Positions 51,314 through 62,400 of a stretch of DNA of 64,000 bases are shown in pieces; positions within the stretch are counted from its first letter, which is position 1, and each line of letters begins with the position of its first letter. Location of the stretch: assembly GCA_001949185.1 (NCBI GenBank), contig BDGG01000006.1, positions 1,036,827 through 1,100,826 of the forward strand, read 5' to 3'. Position numbers and translations under genes: made by a program. This DNA is from Ramazzottius varieornatus (Eukaryota > Tardigrada > Eutardigrada > Parachela > Ramazzottiidae). Below the pieces are notes generated by a model. That model saw only the letters and a list, made by a program, of their open reading frames with translations, did no database searches and was not told the DNA's origin.

Positions 51314-51745
51314 CTGGGCCGCAGGTCCAGAAGTACGCTGTAGCTGCGCTGCGCACATTACCAGGGCGCTGTATGCTGCGCTGTGCTGCACAACTTTCAT
51401 GCCCAGTGGCTAAGCAGCTGTGCTGCAGATGCACGTTGACCTGGTGCAACTGCGCGGAACGCCGATGTAGTGACGTGGTTTGTAATTTTGGTCAGCGAAA
51501 TGTGTTGTAAACCTGTAGAACGTTGCCCTAAAGTACGACAAAGCTGGAGACGGCTGACGTTCGAATGCCCAAAAACTAATTTTCGTTAGGTTTCGGTAGG
51601 TGCATCTGCGCGGTAGTCTATGGCTTTCTGCTGTATGCTGTGCTGTGTCGCACAAGTTTTGTCAGTTCACGCGCTGTAGCTGTGCCGCAGCACAGCACAG
51701 CTGCAGTGCAGTACAGCGCATGCGGCCAGATTCCGTGCTCTGGTT
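51314..51745 (-). mobile_element. hAT-like MITE B inside the 16S rRNA of the NUMT
   Basis: Ends TAGAGCACTGGGCCGC and (mirrored) CAGAGCACGGAATCTGGCCGC are imperfect inverted repeats. The flanks TCTCAAAT and GTTCGAAT look like a diverged 8-bp target duplication. Without the insert the 16S reads through GATCTGA...GGTGTAAGCCAG. Inverted relative to MITE A. Confidence 0.75.
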
Positions 51746-51960
51746 CGAATCGGTGTAAGCCAGCTTGGTCTTTATCGTTTTTGGTAAAATTAGATAAAAT
51801 AGTTAATACGAAAGGACTTCTATTTAGTTTAATCAAGAGTAAACTTAATTTTTTCTAAAAAAAGTCTTTAATAAAGTAGGAGCCACGAAGGGCCAGTTTT
51901 GAAGAAGTCTCAGAAAAATATATGGCTCATATTTTAGTTTAGTTCCCGTCAATATATAAT
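51746..51960 (+). pseudogene. rrnL: NUMT: 3' end of mitochondrial 16S rRNA
   Basis: TTCGAATCGGTGTAAGCCAG, then CTTGGTCTTTATCGTTTTT and ATACGAAAGGACTTC are the peptidyl-transferase/3' end signatures of the large rRNA (consensus TAGTACGAAAGGAC). The exact 3' end is not resolved. Confidence 0.85.
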
Positions 51961-52225
51961 TGAAAAAGGGCACGTCAGAACAACCGACCTTGTGGGGGTC
52001 GTGCTTGCTTGCTTTATTGATATTAGATCATTTAGTTCCTGAAGTTTTATTTTCGTTGTGTTTTTGTTTCTTATTCTGTTTTATTTATTATTCTTATACT
52101 ATATCTTGTTTATTATTTCATTAATAAATATAAGATGGAGATTGAGTTTTGTGTGCGGGGTGCATTATTTAAAAATATAACTGAAAGTAATTATTGTTAT
52201 TATGTATTTGTTATATTTTTAAAAT

Positions 52226-52310
52226 TTTTGTTGGCAGATTAGTGTGTCAAATTCAGGATTTAGGATTTAAAGTTATGTGTTAAATTTAGGATTTAAAATT
52301 TAGGATTTTT
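52226..52310 (+). tRNA. trnL1: NUMT: trnL(UAG)-like sequence, rearranged
   Basis: TTGGCAGATTAGTG is the conserved 5' part of mitochondrial tRNA-Leu. Further on, TTAAA-TTTAGGA-TTTAA forms an anticodon arm with UAG. A near-duplicate of the anticodon region (GGATTTAGGATTTAAAG) suggests an internal duplication, so this is probably a decayed copy. Position between rrnL and nad1 fits trnL1. Confidence 0.55.
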
Positions 52311-52339
52311 TAGGAAATGTATTTTACACACTTTAAGAT

Positions 52340-53245
52340 GCTTGAAAGGGGAATGGTTTTTTTTATTATTTCCAAGTTTTAGTTTTTTTTATGGTTGCTG
52401 TTGCCTTTTTAACGTTATTAGAGCGCAAGGTACTGAGATATAGTCAACTTCGTAAAGGTCCTAATAAGCTTGGTGTTGCAGGTTTATTTCAACCTTTTGC
52501 AGATGCGTTAAAACTGTTTTCTAAAGAAGAGATAGTTCCTGTTTTTTCAAATTTTTTGCTTTATTGATCTTCTCCAGTACTGAGCTTTGTAATAACTATG
52601 CTTTTATGGGTTTTTTTGTTTAGCTTTTCAGGGTATCTCGATTTCAAATTTCCTCTTTTGTTTTTTTTTGGTGTGTTAGTTTGAGAGTTTATGGGTAATC
52701 TTCTCAGGGTGGTCTTCTAATTCTAAATACGCTATGATAGGGGGTCTGCGCACTGTTGCTCAAACTGTATCTTTCGAACTTACCCTTGCTTATATCTTTG
52801 TCTTTGGTGTTCTTTTGTTTCATACACATTTTCTGTTATCTATAATTTTCACACTTATCTTAGATTTTTTTCCTCTTCCCTTTAGCAGTAGTTTTTTTAT
52901 TTCATGTGTTTCTGAGACAAACCGGGCCCCTTTTGATTTGGCTGAAGGGGAGTCTGAGCTAGTTTCTGGTTTTAACGTTGAATACGGGGGTTTAAAATTT
53001 GCTTTAATCTTTATAGCTGAGTATGCCAGAATTTTATGAATGAGGCTTCTATGTGCTATTCTTTCTTTTTTTGATTGTTCTCTTTTATCGAATTTTTGTT
53101 TATTTTCGTTTCTTGTTTTCTTATTTTTAATGTTTCACTCTTCGTTTCCTTGTTTGCGCTATGATTACTTAATATACTTAACTTGAAAAAAGTTTTTGCC
53201 CTTGGTTCTGATCTTTTTTTTCTTTTCTTTCAGTTTAAAACCGGT
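52340..53245 (+). pseudogene. nad1: NUMT: mitochondrial NADH dehydrogenase subunit 1, frameshifted
   Basis: Using the invertebrate mitochondrial code, the sequence reads [40 protein letters not shown], then [20 protein letters not shown] and [20 protein letters not shown], all invariant ND1 blocks of complex I. Two single-base shifts are needed, one in a T run near 52660-52670 and one at a G run near 52693, between VSLSVYG and VIFSGW. AGA is read as Ser and TGA as Trp. The start is uncertain (52330-52391) and the end runs to about 53245. In a nuclear setting this cannot be expressed as ND1. The shifts in homopolymers could be true decay or assembly error. Confidence 0.9.
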
Positions 53246-53308
53246 AAGTATATTCAATACTTTTTTATGTTTTCAAAACATTAATTAACGGTTTTTAAAT
53301 AAAAAAAA
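53241..53308 (-). tRNA. trnS2: NUMT: trnS(UGA)-like sequence
   Basis: On the minus strand an ATGT-TTTGAAA-ACAT anticodon arm carries UGA, in the arthropod-typical position between the convergent nad1 and cob. Other arms are not clear by eye. Confidence 0.45.
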
Positions 53309-53670
53309 CCACCTAAAGTAAAAGAATGTGCCCGCGACCCTTAATGTCAGAAAGGGTTCTTCTACAGGTTTTATTCCCAATCATGTTAAAATTAGAAAAA
53401 CTATAACAAAAAATCGAAAGAACAGGTTCTTTTGATTTTCTTTGTTGAATTGTTTTATTGAGGGTTGCAAAATTACAGGAATAAGTGTAAAGATTGAGAG
53501 GAGTAGTGTAACGACACCTCCCAATTTGTTAGGGATTGCTCGTAAGATAGCGTAAGCAAATAAAAATATTATTCAGGTTGGATATGAACAGGGGAAACTA
53601 GCGGATTTTCCGGAATAAAATTTTCCTCGTCTATGAGAGAAAAGGCGAAAATACAATGTTCAATCTTTTC
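53309..53670 (-). pseudogene. cob: NUMT: cytochrome b, C-terminal part
   Basis: Minus strand, mitochondrial code: [20 protein letters not shown], then [20 protein letters not shown] and a hydrophobic C-terminus. This is the C-terminal third of cytochrome b (complex III). The N-terminal and middle part lies at 56970-57430, and the retroelement between them splits the gene. The homologous reading becomes uncertain upstream of MDEEN (about 53625-53670), close to the insertion point. Confidence 0.88.
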
Positions 53671-56600
53671 AAATAATTCAAATAATTAATTTTTTCCGAT
53701 TACTAATTAACTGAAGCCATGCACAAAACGCAAGCCAATTAGCGAAAGCATAAAGAGGCCCGGTAGTACCGTACCCCAAAACATTAAAAATTCAAATCAG
53801 CTAAAAATCTCGGTTATTGACATCGACAATAGAATGGATCTCCAAACCTCTATGACTAGAAAAGGTTCCGAAAACAGAGGCAGCATTACCACGTTGAATA
53901 TCTACACTAAGCTTTTGCTTCAAAAACGAGAGCGATCTTGTTTCGCCGGTGGCTTCTGCTATTCTTTTGCCTATCTGCTGGATAAGGCTGGATGCTTCGT
54001 TCCCGAAAGGACCGAAAGTTTCGAACGCTACTGGACAGAACAGATAGCGACCATCCAGCTCGCGGTAATTGTCTCTTGAGCTCTTCCGCCTTGTTGGCGG
54101 CATAACCGAGCTGCCCCGCTGATCCTCGCAGGTATGTTTCTGCAAGAGTGTCAACACAGGTTACATCCCAGACAAGAGCCTTACCTTGTTGCCACGGGAT
54201 GAGCGTCAGTCCGTCAAGTCGTTTCTGGTCGTCCCTGAGGATCCCGTTGAGCTCAAGGACGTTCGGGACTCTACAGCTGATGAGGGCACGGTGGAGGGAG
54301 TCATTCAGAGGGGAATGTCTAGAATGACGTCCGGCACTCAACTGACAAGACAAGCCGTGGTGCCCCAGCTCGTCGACAAGTTTTTCGCAACGACAAACAT
54401 GGGGCTCACAGAGTCTAGCCCCAAGACGCAAACCAACTGAGATGCGAAACGAGTTGTCGTCCAGCAAATTACCTAAAACAGAAATGGGTAACGCATGAGC
54501 CATGCTCCTGAGTCCGTGGCTGATACGGCAACTAGTCTGGCTCTTTCTGCTTGGGAACTAGCATGCAGAAGGGTTTGGTAGTGCTGGTCAACTATCGGGA
54601 TATCCCACGCCTTCTGCGCTGATCGGAGAGTGAGAATGGGAGGCTGTGAGAAACTTTCTTCCTGCCAGAGGTTTATCGCTGGCGATACTATACTTCTAAC
54701 GTCGACTTGAGGATAGATCTGCTTCATCAGATCGAACGCCGAGTGAACGGAAGCCAAAAAGGCCGGGAGAGCCAGTCCATCGACGCGTCTGATTCCGAGA
54801 CCGCCCCTACTGATGGGAAGGCTTGACTGCCGCCAGACCGTGTCGTCCATCGCGATGTTGGCGATTTTACCTGTAAATTTCCGGATGGTCTCGTCAGAAG
54901 CTTGAAGGGAAGGAAGGCAACTGAAAGTCGGGCTGCAACGAAGGATATACAATAGCTTAGGTAGACTAAGACGATTCTTCAACAGAAACAAAGCTTGGTG
55001 GGCCGAGATTCCAAGCGTGAAGTCATGAGCTCAGCTTGTTGGATCTTTTTCTCTAGGACCGGAGGGATCGCTTCGGGGAAGACTGGAGCTCCAAGTAGCG
55101 TTAGGGTCTCCTTGTCCGGAAATATTACGCCAGGGCAGAGGAGCTTCATTTTTTGGCGTGTAACTTGTTGTTGGGTAGGAGTACCTCCACAGACAACAAA
55201 CTCACATTTGGACGTATTGAGCTCGAGGCCCAGAGAAGCGCCGATCTTCACAATGGTCTGGAAGTCCCTGCTTACCAGTTCGAAGTCTCCACCAAGCGTG
55301 GCATCGTCAAGATACCATACATTGAAGGGCGACTGAAGCGACCTGGACAGGTTCCGGGTCAGAAGACAGAACAACAATGGCCCTAGGGGGTCTCTCTGTT
55401 GAACCCCCCGGGCGAAGGGATGACGTGCTCGCCGTAGATGAGATTTGTTGGCGATCTGTACATCTGAAGATAAAAGGATAAATCTCGGGAAGGAACTTCT
55501 GAGCCTCCTCGAGTAGCCTGTCTCTGTGAGCGGAATTGAAAGCATTCCTGAAGTCCAGTTTCAGCAAAGTCTGGCAGCCTGTCTGGCCTGAGTGGAAAGC
55601 TCTAGTGGAATGTACTGCTGTTTTGGCGCCGCCTCTAGTGCCATAGCCCAGTTGTTGGGGTCGTACAAGGTTGCCTGTGGCTTCCATCACTCGTTTACTG
55701 ACGATCTTTCCCGCTAAACGCCGAAGAGTGTTACCGACCGCAATGGGCCTTATTCGCCCTGTCTTCTTCAGCAAAGCGATCAGCGAGGCACCATACAAGG
55801 CAGGGCAGACGTCTTCTGGTACTTTGCCATCCAGCATCAAGCCGACCAAGGCGGCAAGTGCTTGCGCCAGCTGTAGCGACATAGGATGCCTCAGACCCCC
55901 TAGCAAGTCTTTCAGGTGCTGAGGGCGAAGACCATTAGGACCCCCAGCTGAGTCACAGGGGAAACTGCTTACAGCTGACATTGATTCCTGCGTGGTGACT
56001 GGTGGCGAGGGAGGACCAAAGCATCCTTTTGAGGGGAAATGGGCATCTTGATGTTCGGCGGGATGCTTTTTTCGTAGCTCTGCCAGACTCTGTTGAAAAA
56101 GGGGCTATCACATCTTCGGAGGCGAGGACCCTAACGGCACCGCTGATGTCGCCACCGTTCAACTTCAGCTCCACTCTTCTCTTCATCTGCGAGTCTTCGT
56201 CGATCGAGTTCTTCCTCTGCTTTGGATTATCGGTTTGCGTTTTCGCAGTAGTATTCCCCGCTGCAGCTGGCCTAGCGATGTTCTCTTTGACGAGAGTGGT
56301 AAAAGACCTCTTCTTAGAGGACGGCTCTGAAAGTTTGAAAGCAACCGAGGGGAAAGTAAGTAGTTTCTGCCAGTATTCCACATCATTCTTTCTAACACAC
56401 TCTCTCACAATATCGAGGAGGGCGGTTATTCTGCAGTTATTCTCGCGCCACGTGGTATTCTTTTGATAGTCGGGACAGATCGTTTGACAGGATTGACGGA
56501 TCGGTTGTCGTCGTTAGCTGCTGAGGACTGGGTAAGGATGACTGTTTGGTCCTGTAGCTTTCTCAGGGCTTCTTGGCATGGCCTTTTTCCTCGATGCTTG

Positions 56601-56969
56601 GTTAGGAAACCCTCTGAGGCATCTAATAAACCACACAAGTCGCACTTCACTTTCGACTTTCCTTGAGATGCCATCGTGGTGCGATCCGAGGGAACGCCAA
56701 CGTTCACCCCGGAGTCGTCCTCAAAAGGCCAGAGGGAGCAACTTTGTCGTTTCTAGTAGGACTATCCGAGCTTGTATAGGTGGCTGATTGTTGAAACACC
56801 TGAAAAACTTCAAAGAGACCAATACTGTCCAAAAGAGGATGTCAGGCGACGTGCGCAAGAAGGAACCTACGTGCGATCCGGAGAAACGCGTGCGTTTTTT
56901 TCCCGGAGTCATCTTCAGAGGGCTCAAAGGACATTCCAAATGGATGAAGCGTTTCACAACAATGACCGA
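53671..56969 (-). mobile_element. Non-LTR retrotransposon inserted in the cob NUMT
   Basis: About 3.3 kb between the two halves of cob, in the same orientation as cob. It encodes an N-terminal zinc finger, a reverse transcriptase and a C-terminal endonuclease-like domain (next entry). No long terminal repeats are seen. Borders are set by where the cob reading frame stops matching and are good to a few tens of bases. The 3' end (near 53671-53760) shows no clear poly-A tail. Confidence 0.75.
53801..56673 (-). pseudogene. RLE-type non-LTR reverse transcriptase, frameshifted
   Basis: Starts MASQGKSKVKCDLCGLLDAS with a CxxC...H...C finger (about 56673-56580). The middle contains GGDISGAVRVLASEDVIAPF. 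The reverse transcriptase follows: CDSAGGPNGLRPQHLKDLL, RIRPIAVGNTLRRLAGKIVS, KLDFRNAFNSAHRD, then GVQQRDPLGPLLF and the catalytic WYLDDATLGG. The thumb region includes LPISRGGLGIRRVDGLALPA. The C-terminus has a CEPHVCRCEKL...HGLSC knuckle and KRLDGLTLIPW ... ALVWDVTCVDTLA, which resembles the PD-(D/E)XK restriction-like endonuclease of the R2/R4/NeSL group. At least three frameshifts (near 56098, 55480 and 54000) and an in-frame stop after the N-terminal finger show it is dead. The Arg in GVQQRDP replaces the usual Gly. Confidence 0.8.
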
Positions 56970-57430
56970 AACCACGTGATAAATATTATTTATTATTACA
57001 AATACAACGATAATCAAAAGTAAGGAAGTTATATCTCTTAAAGAAAAATAAGGGTGGAAAGTAATTTCATCTATTCCCACGCGCAGGCCTATTGGATTAC
57101 TTGATGTTTGTTCGTGAAGAAAAGTTAAATGTGTAATCACTAATAGTCTGATAACGAAAGGTAAAAGATAATGGAGCGAGAAAAATCGAGTAAGAGTCGC
57201 GTCAACCACCCCACACTTATTCGACTAAAGGTGTTCCACCATATGGGATTGCTGACAATAGGTTTTTAATTACCGTCGCCCCTCAATAAGACATTTGTCC
57301 CCAAGGTAGGACATAACCTAGAAATACCGTTATTATTGATACTAAAAAGTAATTACCCCTCTTACTCAAGTCATATTTAATACATACGATTTAACATACA
57401 ATCCCCGAACGATGAGAATAAAAAAGCTAA
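56970..57430 (-). pseudogene. cob: NUMT: cytochrome b, central part
   Basis: Minus strand, mitochondrial code: RGLYVKSYVLNMTW, then [56 protein letters not shown] and FHPYFSLRDITSLLLI. These are cytochrome b heme-binding and Qo-site segments in order. The N-terminal ~100 residues are missing at the right-hand border near 57430. The gene continues beyond the retroelement at 53670. Confidence 0.9.
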
Positions 57431-57870
57431 AAAAATGGTGATGCCCCGTTCGCATGGGTAACTCGTAGCGCTGGCAGAAATACGATAAAATGCGATACGA
57501 TATTTTTCGATACAATATCGGCGGGTATTTTATCGCGGTCTTCGATATTCATTGGATATCGACATTTCGATACGATATTTTTCCGATACCGTATTTTCGA
57601 TATATCGTATCATAGCGCAGCGATATATCGATATTTCTGGAATTTTAGTTTTCCGGAATCCCACTGGTTCAAGCCCAAAAGCTCAAAGAGCCGATTTCCA
57701 CATAAAGTATTACTAGGATCGAAAGCGTCGGATGCAGCAAAGATATGACTATACCAAGACTTCAGACACATGGAAACCTGGACAAAATTAGTACCAGAAT
57801 CGAATGGGCGCAGTGTGCTCCGTACACTATGGCCAAAATCAAGTTTTTGAAAATTGAAATCAACCATGGC
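57431..57870. other. Gap with CGATATCG-rich repeats
   Basis: 57480-57640 is made of diverged CGATACGATATTTTTCGATAT-type repeats. 57805-57845 (GCGCAGTGTGCTCCGTACAC) resembles the centre of the foldback element at 33.06 kb. No gene. Confidence 0.5.
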
Positions 57871-60800
57871 TAGGGATGTTAATTATCCATCCACAACGGA
57901 TTTATCCGGATAAAACCTGGACTGGATAAGAGTTTTATCCATCCAGCTCCCAATCGGATAAAACTCTTATCCATCCGGATATCATCCGGATAACGTCTCT
58001 ATCCATCCAATGTTCATCCGAATAAACCTACCTGATACAATAAAACAGACAATCAAAGCGGAACAGCCCAATTCGTTTTGCTAACGTTACGTAGCGGTCT
58101 GAAAGAATCGTAACGATGCGCAATCTCTCTACTGTTACGAGCCTACCGGAAGTCAGCTTAATGAACATTGTTTCTCGTTACACTCGTCCGCTCTTGCTTT
58201 GATCAATGTTCATGTTAACAAGCTGCTCCTTCTCCTCCATCACTAGTTAACGGGCTGTAGCCCGTAGTTCTGAGATTACGGTTTATAGGCATGAGTACCC
58301 GAGAGAGTCCTTGGAATCGACCAAGGAATAACAACGATGACGACGGCCCGCACGACGATCTTGAGGACGAAGCTGCGGAGTTTGAGGCTCAACTTCGGAG
58401 TCCGACTACACCTGTGAGCGCCGCCGACAGCCTTTCCGAAGAAAGCAATACAGTGAGTACGTCGGAACCAGCAGAGGAGAAGGGTAAGGGGGCTTATTCG
58501 GGCATAAACGAGAACTTCACAAAGTCGACGGGAAAAGATGGGAAAATCACGGCCAAGTGCAACTACTGTTCCACCACCAACAAGAACGTGCAGGGAACGT
58601 CTAACCGGCACTACCATATGAAGAATGAGCATCCGTCGAAGCTGAAGGATGCCGTCAACAGCAAGCCAATTCCCGAAGCGTTTCGTGTAAAGCAGAAGGA
58701 TGAGCCGCAGATCATGTCGAAAAAGGAAACCACGCGTGATACCAACAACCTCACGGAATGGATCGTCTGTACTGCAAAACCCATCGGCACTGTCCATGAA
58801 CCGCAGTTCGTTAAGATGATCAACGGTCTCAATTTCAGTTACAAGGTACCGATTCGTGCTTATCATGAAATAAGCAAGACAGGTTATAACCTGTGAAGAA
58901 TACATCCTACTGTACGGTCGAACTGCTTCTCGAACTGTAACTATTTCCAGGTCCCTTGTCGACATACTATTCGAAAGTTTATCCTTGATGGATACAAGAT
59001 GAAGAAGATGCAGATCTTCGAAGAGCTGGCAGCGGTGACCAGTCGTTTCTCTCTCACTAGCAAAGCCAGTGCGAGAAAACAGTCGTAACTTGCCATCACC
59101 TTACACTGGATAGACAACGAGTGGAAACTCAGAAACGTCATTCTCGACTTCCGCTATTTTCCAAAGAACCATTCCGGCGAAAACATAAGAAACGCGGTTA
59201 TGGCAACTCTTCGAGAGTTTGAAGTCGCCCACAGAATCTCCGGAGTGACTACAGACGGAGCACTCAACATGGTCAAGTTCTTCGAGCTGCTGGTCACGGA
59301 GATGCAGGCCGAAAAGCGTAGTTTATCCCGGACGACACAATTTACACCTGAAGGTAAGTTGCCCATTCTAAAAGCGCAGTTCCCAGAACCGCAACGAGAT
59401 ATATCTCGTCAGTTTTCATGAGAATATTGTGATCAAGTGTTTTGAATAAACTACCTTGATTTCTTACTCGTTTCTTCTGGAACTGGTGTGCGGCGCATAT
59501 CGTGAATAAAATTGCGGAAGTTGCGACCAAGAAGGGTGGTGACAGTGGACAAGATACGAGCCTGTGTGATATATGTGCGTCGGCCCACCATCCGTGAGAG
59601 CTTTCTTGCCCCAATCAAGCCCGCAACCGAAGACCTTAAGCTGCCACTGGACGTCTCGACCCGGTGGAATAGCTTGCTGCACATGGTCGAAAGCGCATAC
59701 GCTCGACGCCATGAACTTCACGACTACTTGTCTGCCCAGAAAGGTGCCATCAAGGACGAAGTTCCGTCAGCGGAAGAGTAGATCGACATGGAGGATCCTA
59801 TCGAGCTCCTGAAGCCTATGGAGGCCGTCTCCGTAGACTGTTCGGCTTTCAAGTCCTCCACTTTCCACCTGGCTTTAGCCGAACTGGAGTTTTTGCGAAC
59901 CCATCTAGAAGTCTTCGAAGACCTTACTAAGGTAAATGCTAATTACGTTTACGCGAACGAAATATCTTGATTATTCCTATATCTAAGCGTCCGGTCTATA
60001 AACCGTGATTTTTCCCTAGGCGCTCCGGATCTGCGAGGTGGCCAAAGACATGTTGGTTAAACTGGATGAATGTCCGAGACTGTCTTAGAAGAAACCTGGT
60101 GTGAGAATACAAGTTCCCATGATAGCCCGTCTGTTAGATCCGAGCACAAAAGACGCCTACCTGCCCTCAGTAGAGTCGTACCGCCGCCGGCCCCATGTTG
60201 AAGCACATTGTCCAGCTATACAAAGGTGTTCCAAGGTAAGTGCCGGTTTCTATGATGTTGTTGTAGCTATAAGCGTACGAACTATAGCTCGTGCTGTTTG
60301 TAAGTTGCTTTTATTGCAGCCAAAGAGGAAGTTCCGACATTGCCGAGAAGTCTACTGCTCCACCTCCGAATACACAGCTGTCTATCCGCGAACGGATGAT
60401 AGCGCAAGTCACTTCGGCAGCAGACCACAGCTTAACGAAGTTGACCAGTTCTTCCGAGATCCAGAGGAATCAGTCAGAAGAGATGTCCTGGAATTTCGGA
60501 GCATGTCGGAAAGCCGCTATTCGACATTGTACCGCATTGCGAAGGATGTTCTGGCTGCACAGGCTTCTTCTGTGCCTTCTGAGAGTGCATTCTCTGGTGG
60601 TGGTCGATACGTTACCATCCTTCGTAACCGTCTAGAACCTGAGGCCCTTCAAGCCGTGTTATGTCTGAACTGTTGGACGGTGGTTTTTGCAGCCATGGTA
60701 GCAATGATGACAGACGATAAATAAACGCGCTACGAAGTTTGGTAGTTTCGGTTTGGCTCTAGTGATTGAACATATAATTTGTATCTAATTTGTTTAACCG

Positions 60801-60948
60801 GATAATATTCGGATAATCCGGATAAAAGTTTTATCCAAGAAGCTGGATACGGACAAAACCTCTTATCCATCCAAATGGTATCCGGATAAGTTCTTATCCA
60901 TCCGCTTATCAATCCATTTAACCGTCTATCCATACATTAACAACCCTA
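57871..60948 (+). mobile_element. Decayed hAT transposon
   Basis: 3,078 bp. Ends TAGGGATGTTAATTATCCAT and mirrored TAGGGTTGTTAATGTATGGA are imperfect inverted repeats. The flanks ACCATGGC (57863-57870) and ACCACCGC (60949-60956) match at 6 of 8 positions, fitting an aged 8-bp hAT target duplication. Subterminal regions hold many ATCCATCCGGAT/GGATAA motifs on both sides, probable transposase binding sites. Confidence 0.8.
58291..60724 (+). pseudogene. hAT transposase with BED zinc finger, several stops
   Basis: The N-terminal exon (58291-58896) is acidic, then carries a BED-type finger: KITAKCNYC ... SNRHYHMKNEHP. 58950-59350 gives VPCRHTIRKFILDGYKM, FSLTSKASARKQS, then a stop, LHWIDNEWKLRNVILDF and ISGVTTDGALNMVKFF, matching the RNase-H-like core. 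59600-59970 carries LPLDVSTRWNSLLHMVE with a stop before the next helices. The C-terminal hAT domain is at 60440-60720 (YSTLYRIAKDVLAAQ, SSVPSESAFSGGGRYV, LRNRLEPEALQAVLCLNCW). In-frame stops near 59088, 59781 and 60090, plus frame changes, show inactivation, although a few may be introns. Confidence 0.8.
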
Positions 60949-60956
60949 ACCACCGC

Positions 60957-61088
60957 CTTCCGTAAACGAGATATCACTGGCGAGTTTGCCATTCAGCAAA
61001 GTACCGATATATCGATAACATATCGATATGGCGCGATATGATATCGCCGAATATTTAGAGTTTTACGGCCTGTCGTGAGGAGGACTAT
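60957..61088. repeat. Relics: hAT fragment, CGATATCG repeats and a solo MITE end
   Basis: 60965-61003 can be read DITGEFAIQQS, like YTGDFVIEQVES in the hAT transposase of the 29-33 kb region. It is followed by CGATATATCGATAAC-type repeats. 61062-61088 is TTTACGGCCTGTCGTGAGGAGGACT, one end of the MITE family at 4.6 and 12.8 kb. Confidence 0.6.
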
Positions 61089-61116
61089 TAAGTCTGACCG
61101 GTTTGCACTTTGCAGG

Positions 61117-61220
61117 ATGGACCTTTGGGGAACATTCACGGACAAAGTTGCCCTGATGGCTTTTTCGTCGATTATTCTATTCTTCCTGCGACTAACCCAG
61201 CTGGACGAGCGAACCGACGC
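61117..61220 (+). CDS. Possible first coding exon of an unidentified membrane-anchored protein
   Basis: After a TTTGCAG acceptor an ATG opens a frame MDLWGTFTDKVALMAF..., with a hydrophobic segment (about residues 11-24) and then RLTQLDERTDA before a good GTGAGT donor at 61221. The hydrophobic stretch could be a signal anchor. No following exon could be linked, and the family is not recognised. The intron that would follow contains a diverged GTGCGCCAGTTCAG repeat arm at 61365, like introns of the real genes here. Confidence 0.4.
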
Positions 61221-62400
61221 GTGAGTATATGGGCCTGACGAAAACCACCGGGATAAAATCCCGAAACACCGTCACGAAGGTATGGGACACGTGAGAGCTA
61301 GGAAACAAGGCGTACAAGATCTTTTTCTTGAGCGATGCACCCTTCTAGCCATTAATAATGAAAGCGTGCGCCAGTTCAGACATTCTGTTTGCTCAGCTTC
61401 CGCTTTATGAATTTACTGTCCTACGCTAAGAATTTATAGACCTGCTTCGCAAGTCACATTTCGGCTCTGAATAGAATAAAATCTCATGATCTCATGATTT
61501 TATACTGTTTCAGTTTCTGTGCAGAAACGGTTTCGCGGTTTGCTCACTTCCGGCACAGAATATTAGCACAAAGGGATATTAGGCCGCGCGAGTTCAGCAG
61601 GGCATCGGAAGTCGCGGGGCCTATCATTTAGCCTCTACTGGATAAAGCCCGGACTTCTTTCGCTTTGTGGCGATAGTTTCGGGAAGACAATTATCTCTTC
61701 CTAACTTCAATGCTAGTTTCGGTCGAAAACATGATGGATTCTGAGAAGGAACGTGAGCGGAAGTCAAGTGGCGTAATGTGGGAGAGGCGTGTAGCTCGGA
61801 TCACTTGACGAGCCAAGTTCAATTCGCTGATTGGCCTGATACAACTTTTGTGATTACAATTCTACCAAGATTTCAAATTTCGACCAAAGTGGTCAATAGT
61901 ACGATCAACTCAGCTTGCACAGAATTTCACCAATTCTGTGCAGCGATATTGGGCAAAACACAAGCCGTGGAAAAATGCACAACATAAAACCTATACTTAT
62001 GCTGTGCAAGCCGAAAACATGACTTGCGAATAATGATGAGCATTACACGTAGATGGTCCGTGTAATGTAAATTGTAATACAGTTTACACCAGTTTTACAA
62101 ACCAGGCGGTTAAAAGTGGTACGGAACGACGAGAACGATAAACCAGCTATGTCTGCGTTTGCATAAAATATAGATCATACTAACTGTCTTCCAGAAATAG
62201 TTGAAAATACGGTTACAAAATGACCATACCCAGGAGGTTTCTGACTTTTCACACGTAAGTCAGCTGAATTTTAGATTTCCAGCGGCAAAATACTCAAAAC
62301 ACTGCAGATTTTGGCTTTGAAAAGTTGTAATTGCATCTTACATTTACATTACAACTTTTCGGTGGTTGTAATGTACTCTAATTAACGACCAGATTTTGAA
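61221..62400. other. Gap, possibly intronic
   Basis: No further exon recognised. It includes the weak palindromic-repeat arm at about 61363-61380. Confidence 0.35.

Noticed and set aside
49697-57430. Active mitochondrial genome segment
   Set aside because: Interrupted by nuclear-type MITEs and a retroelement, nad1 is frameshifted, and nuclear elements flank both sides.
58276-58965. 229-codon minus-strand frame
   Set aside because: Antisense shadow of the BED-finger exon of the hAT transposase.
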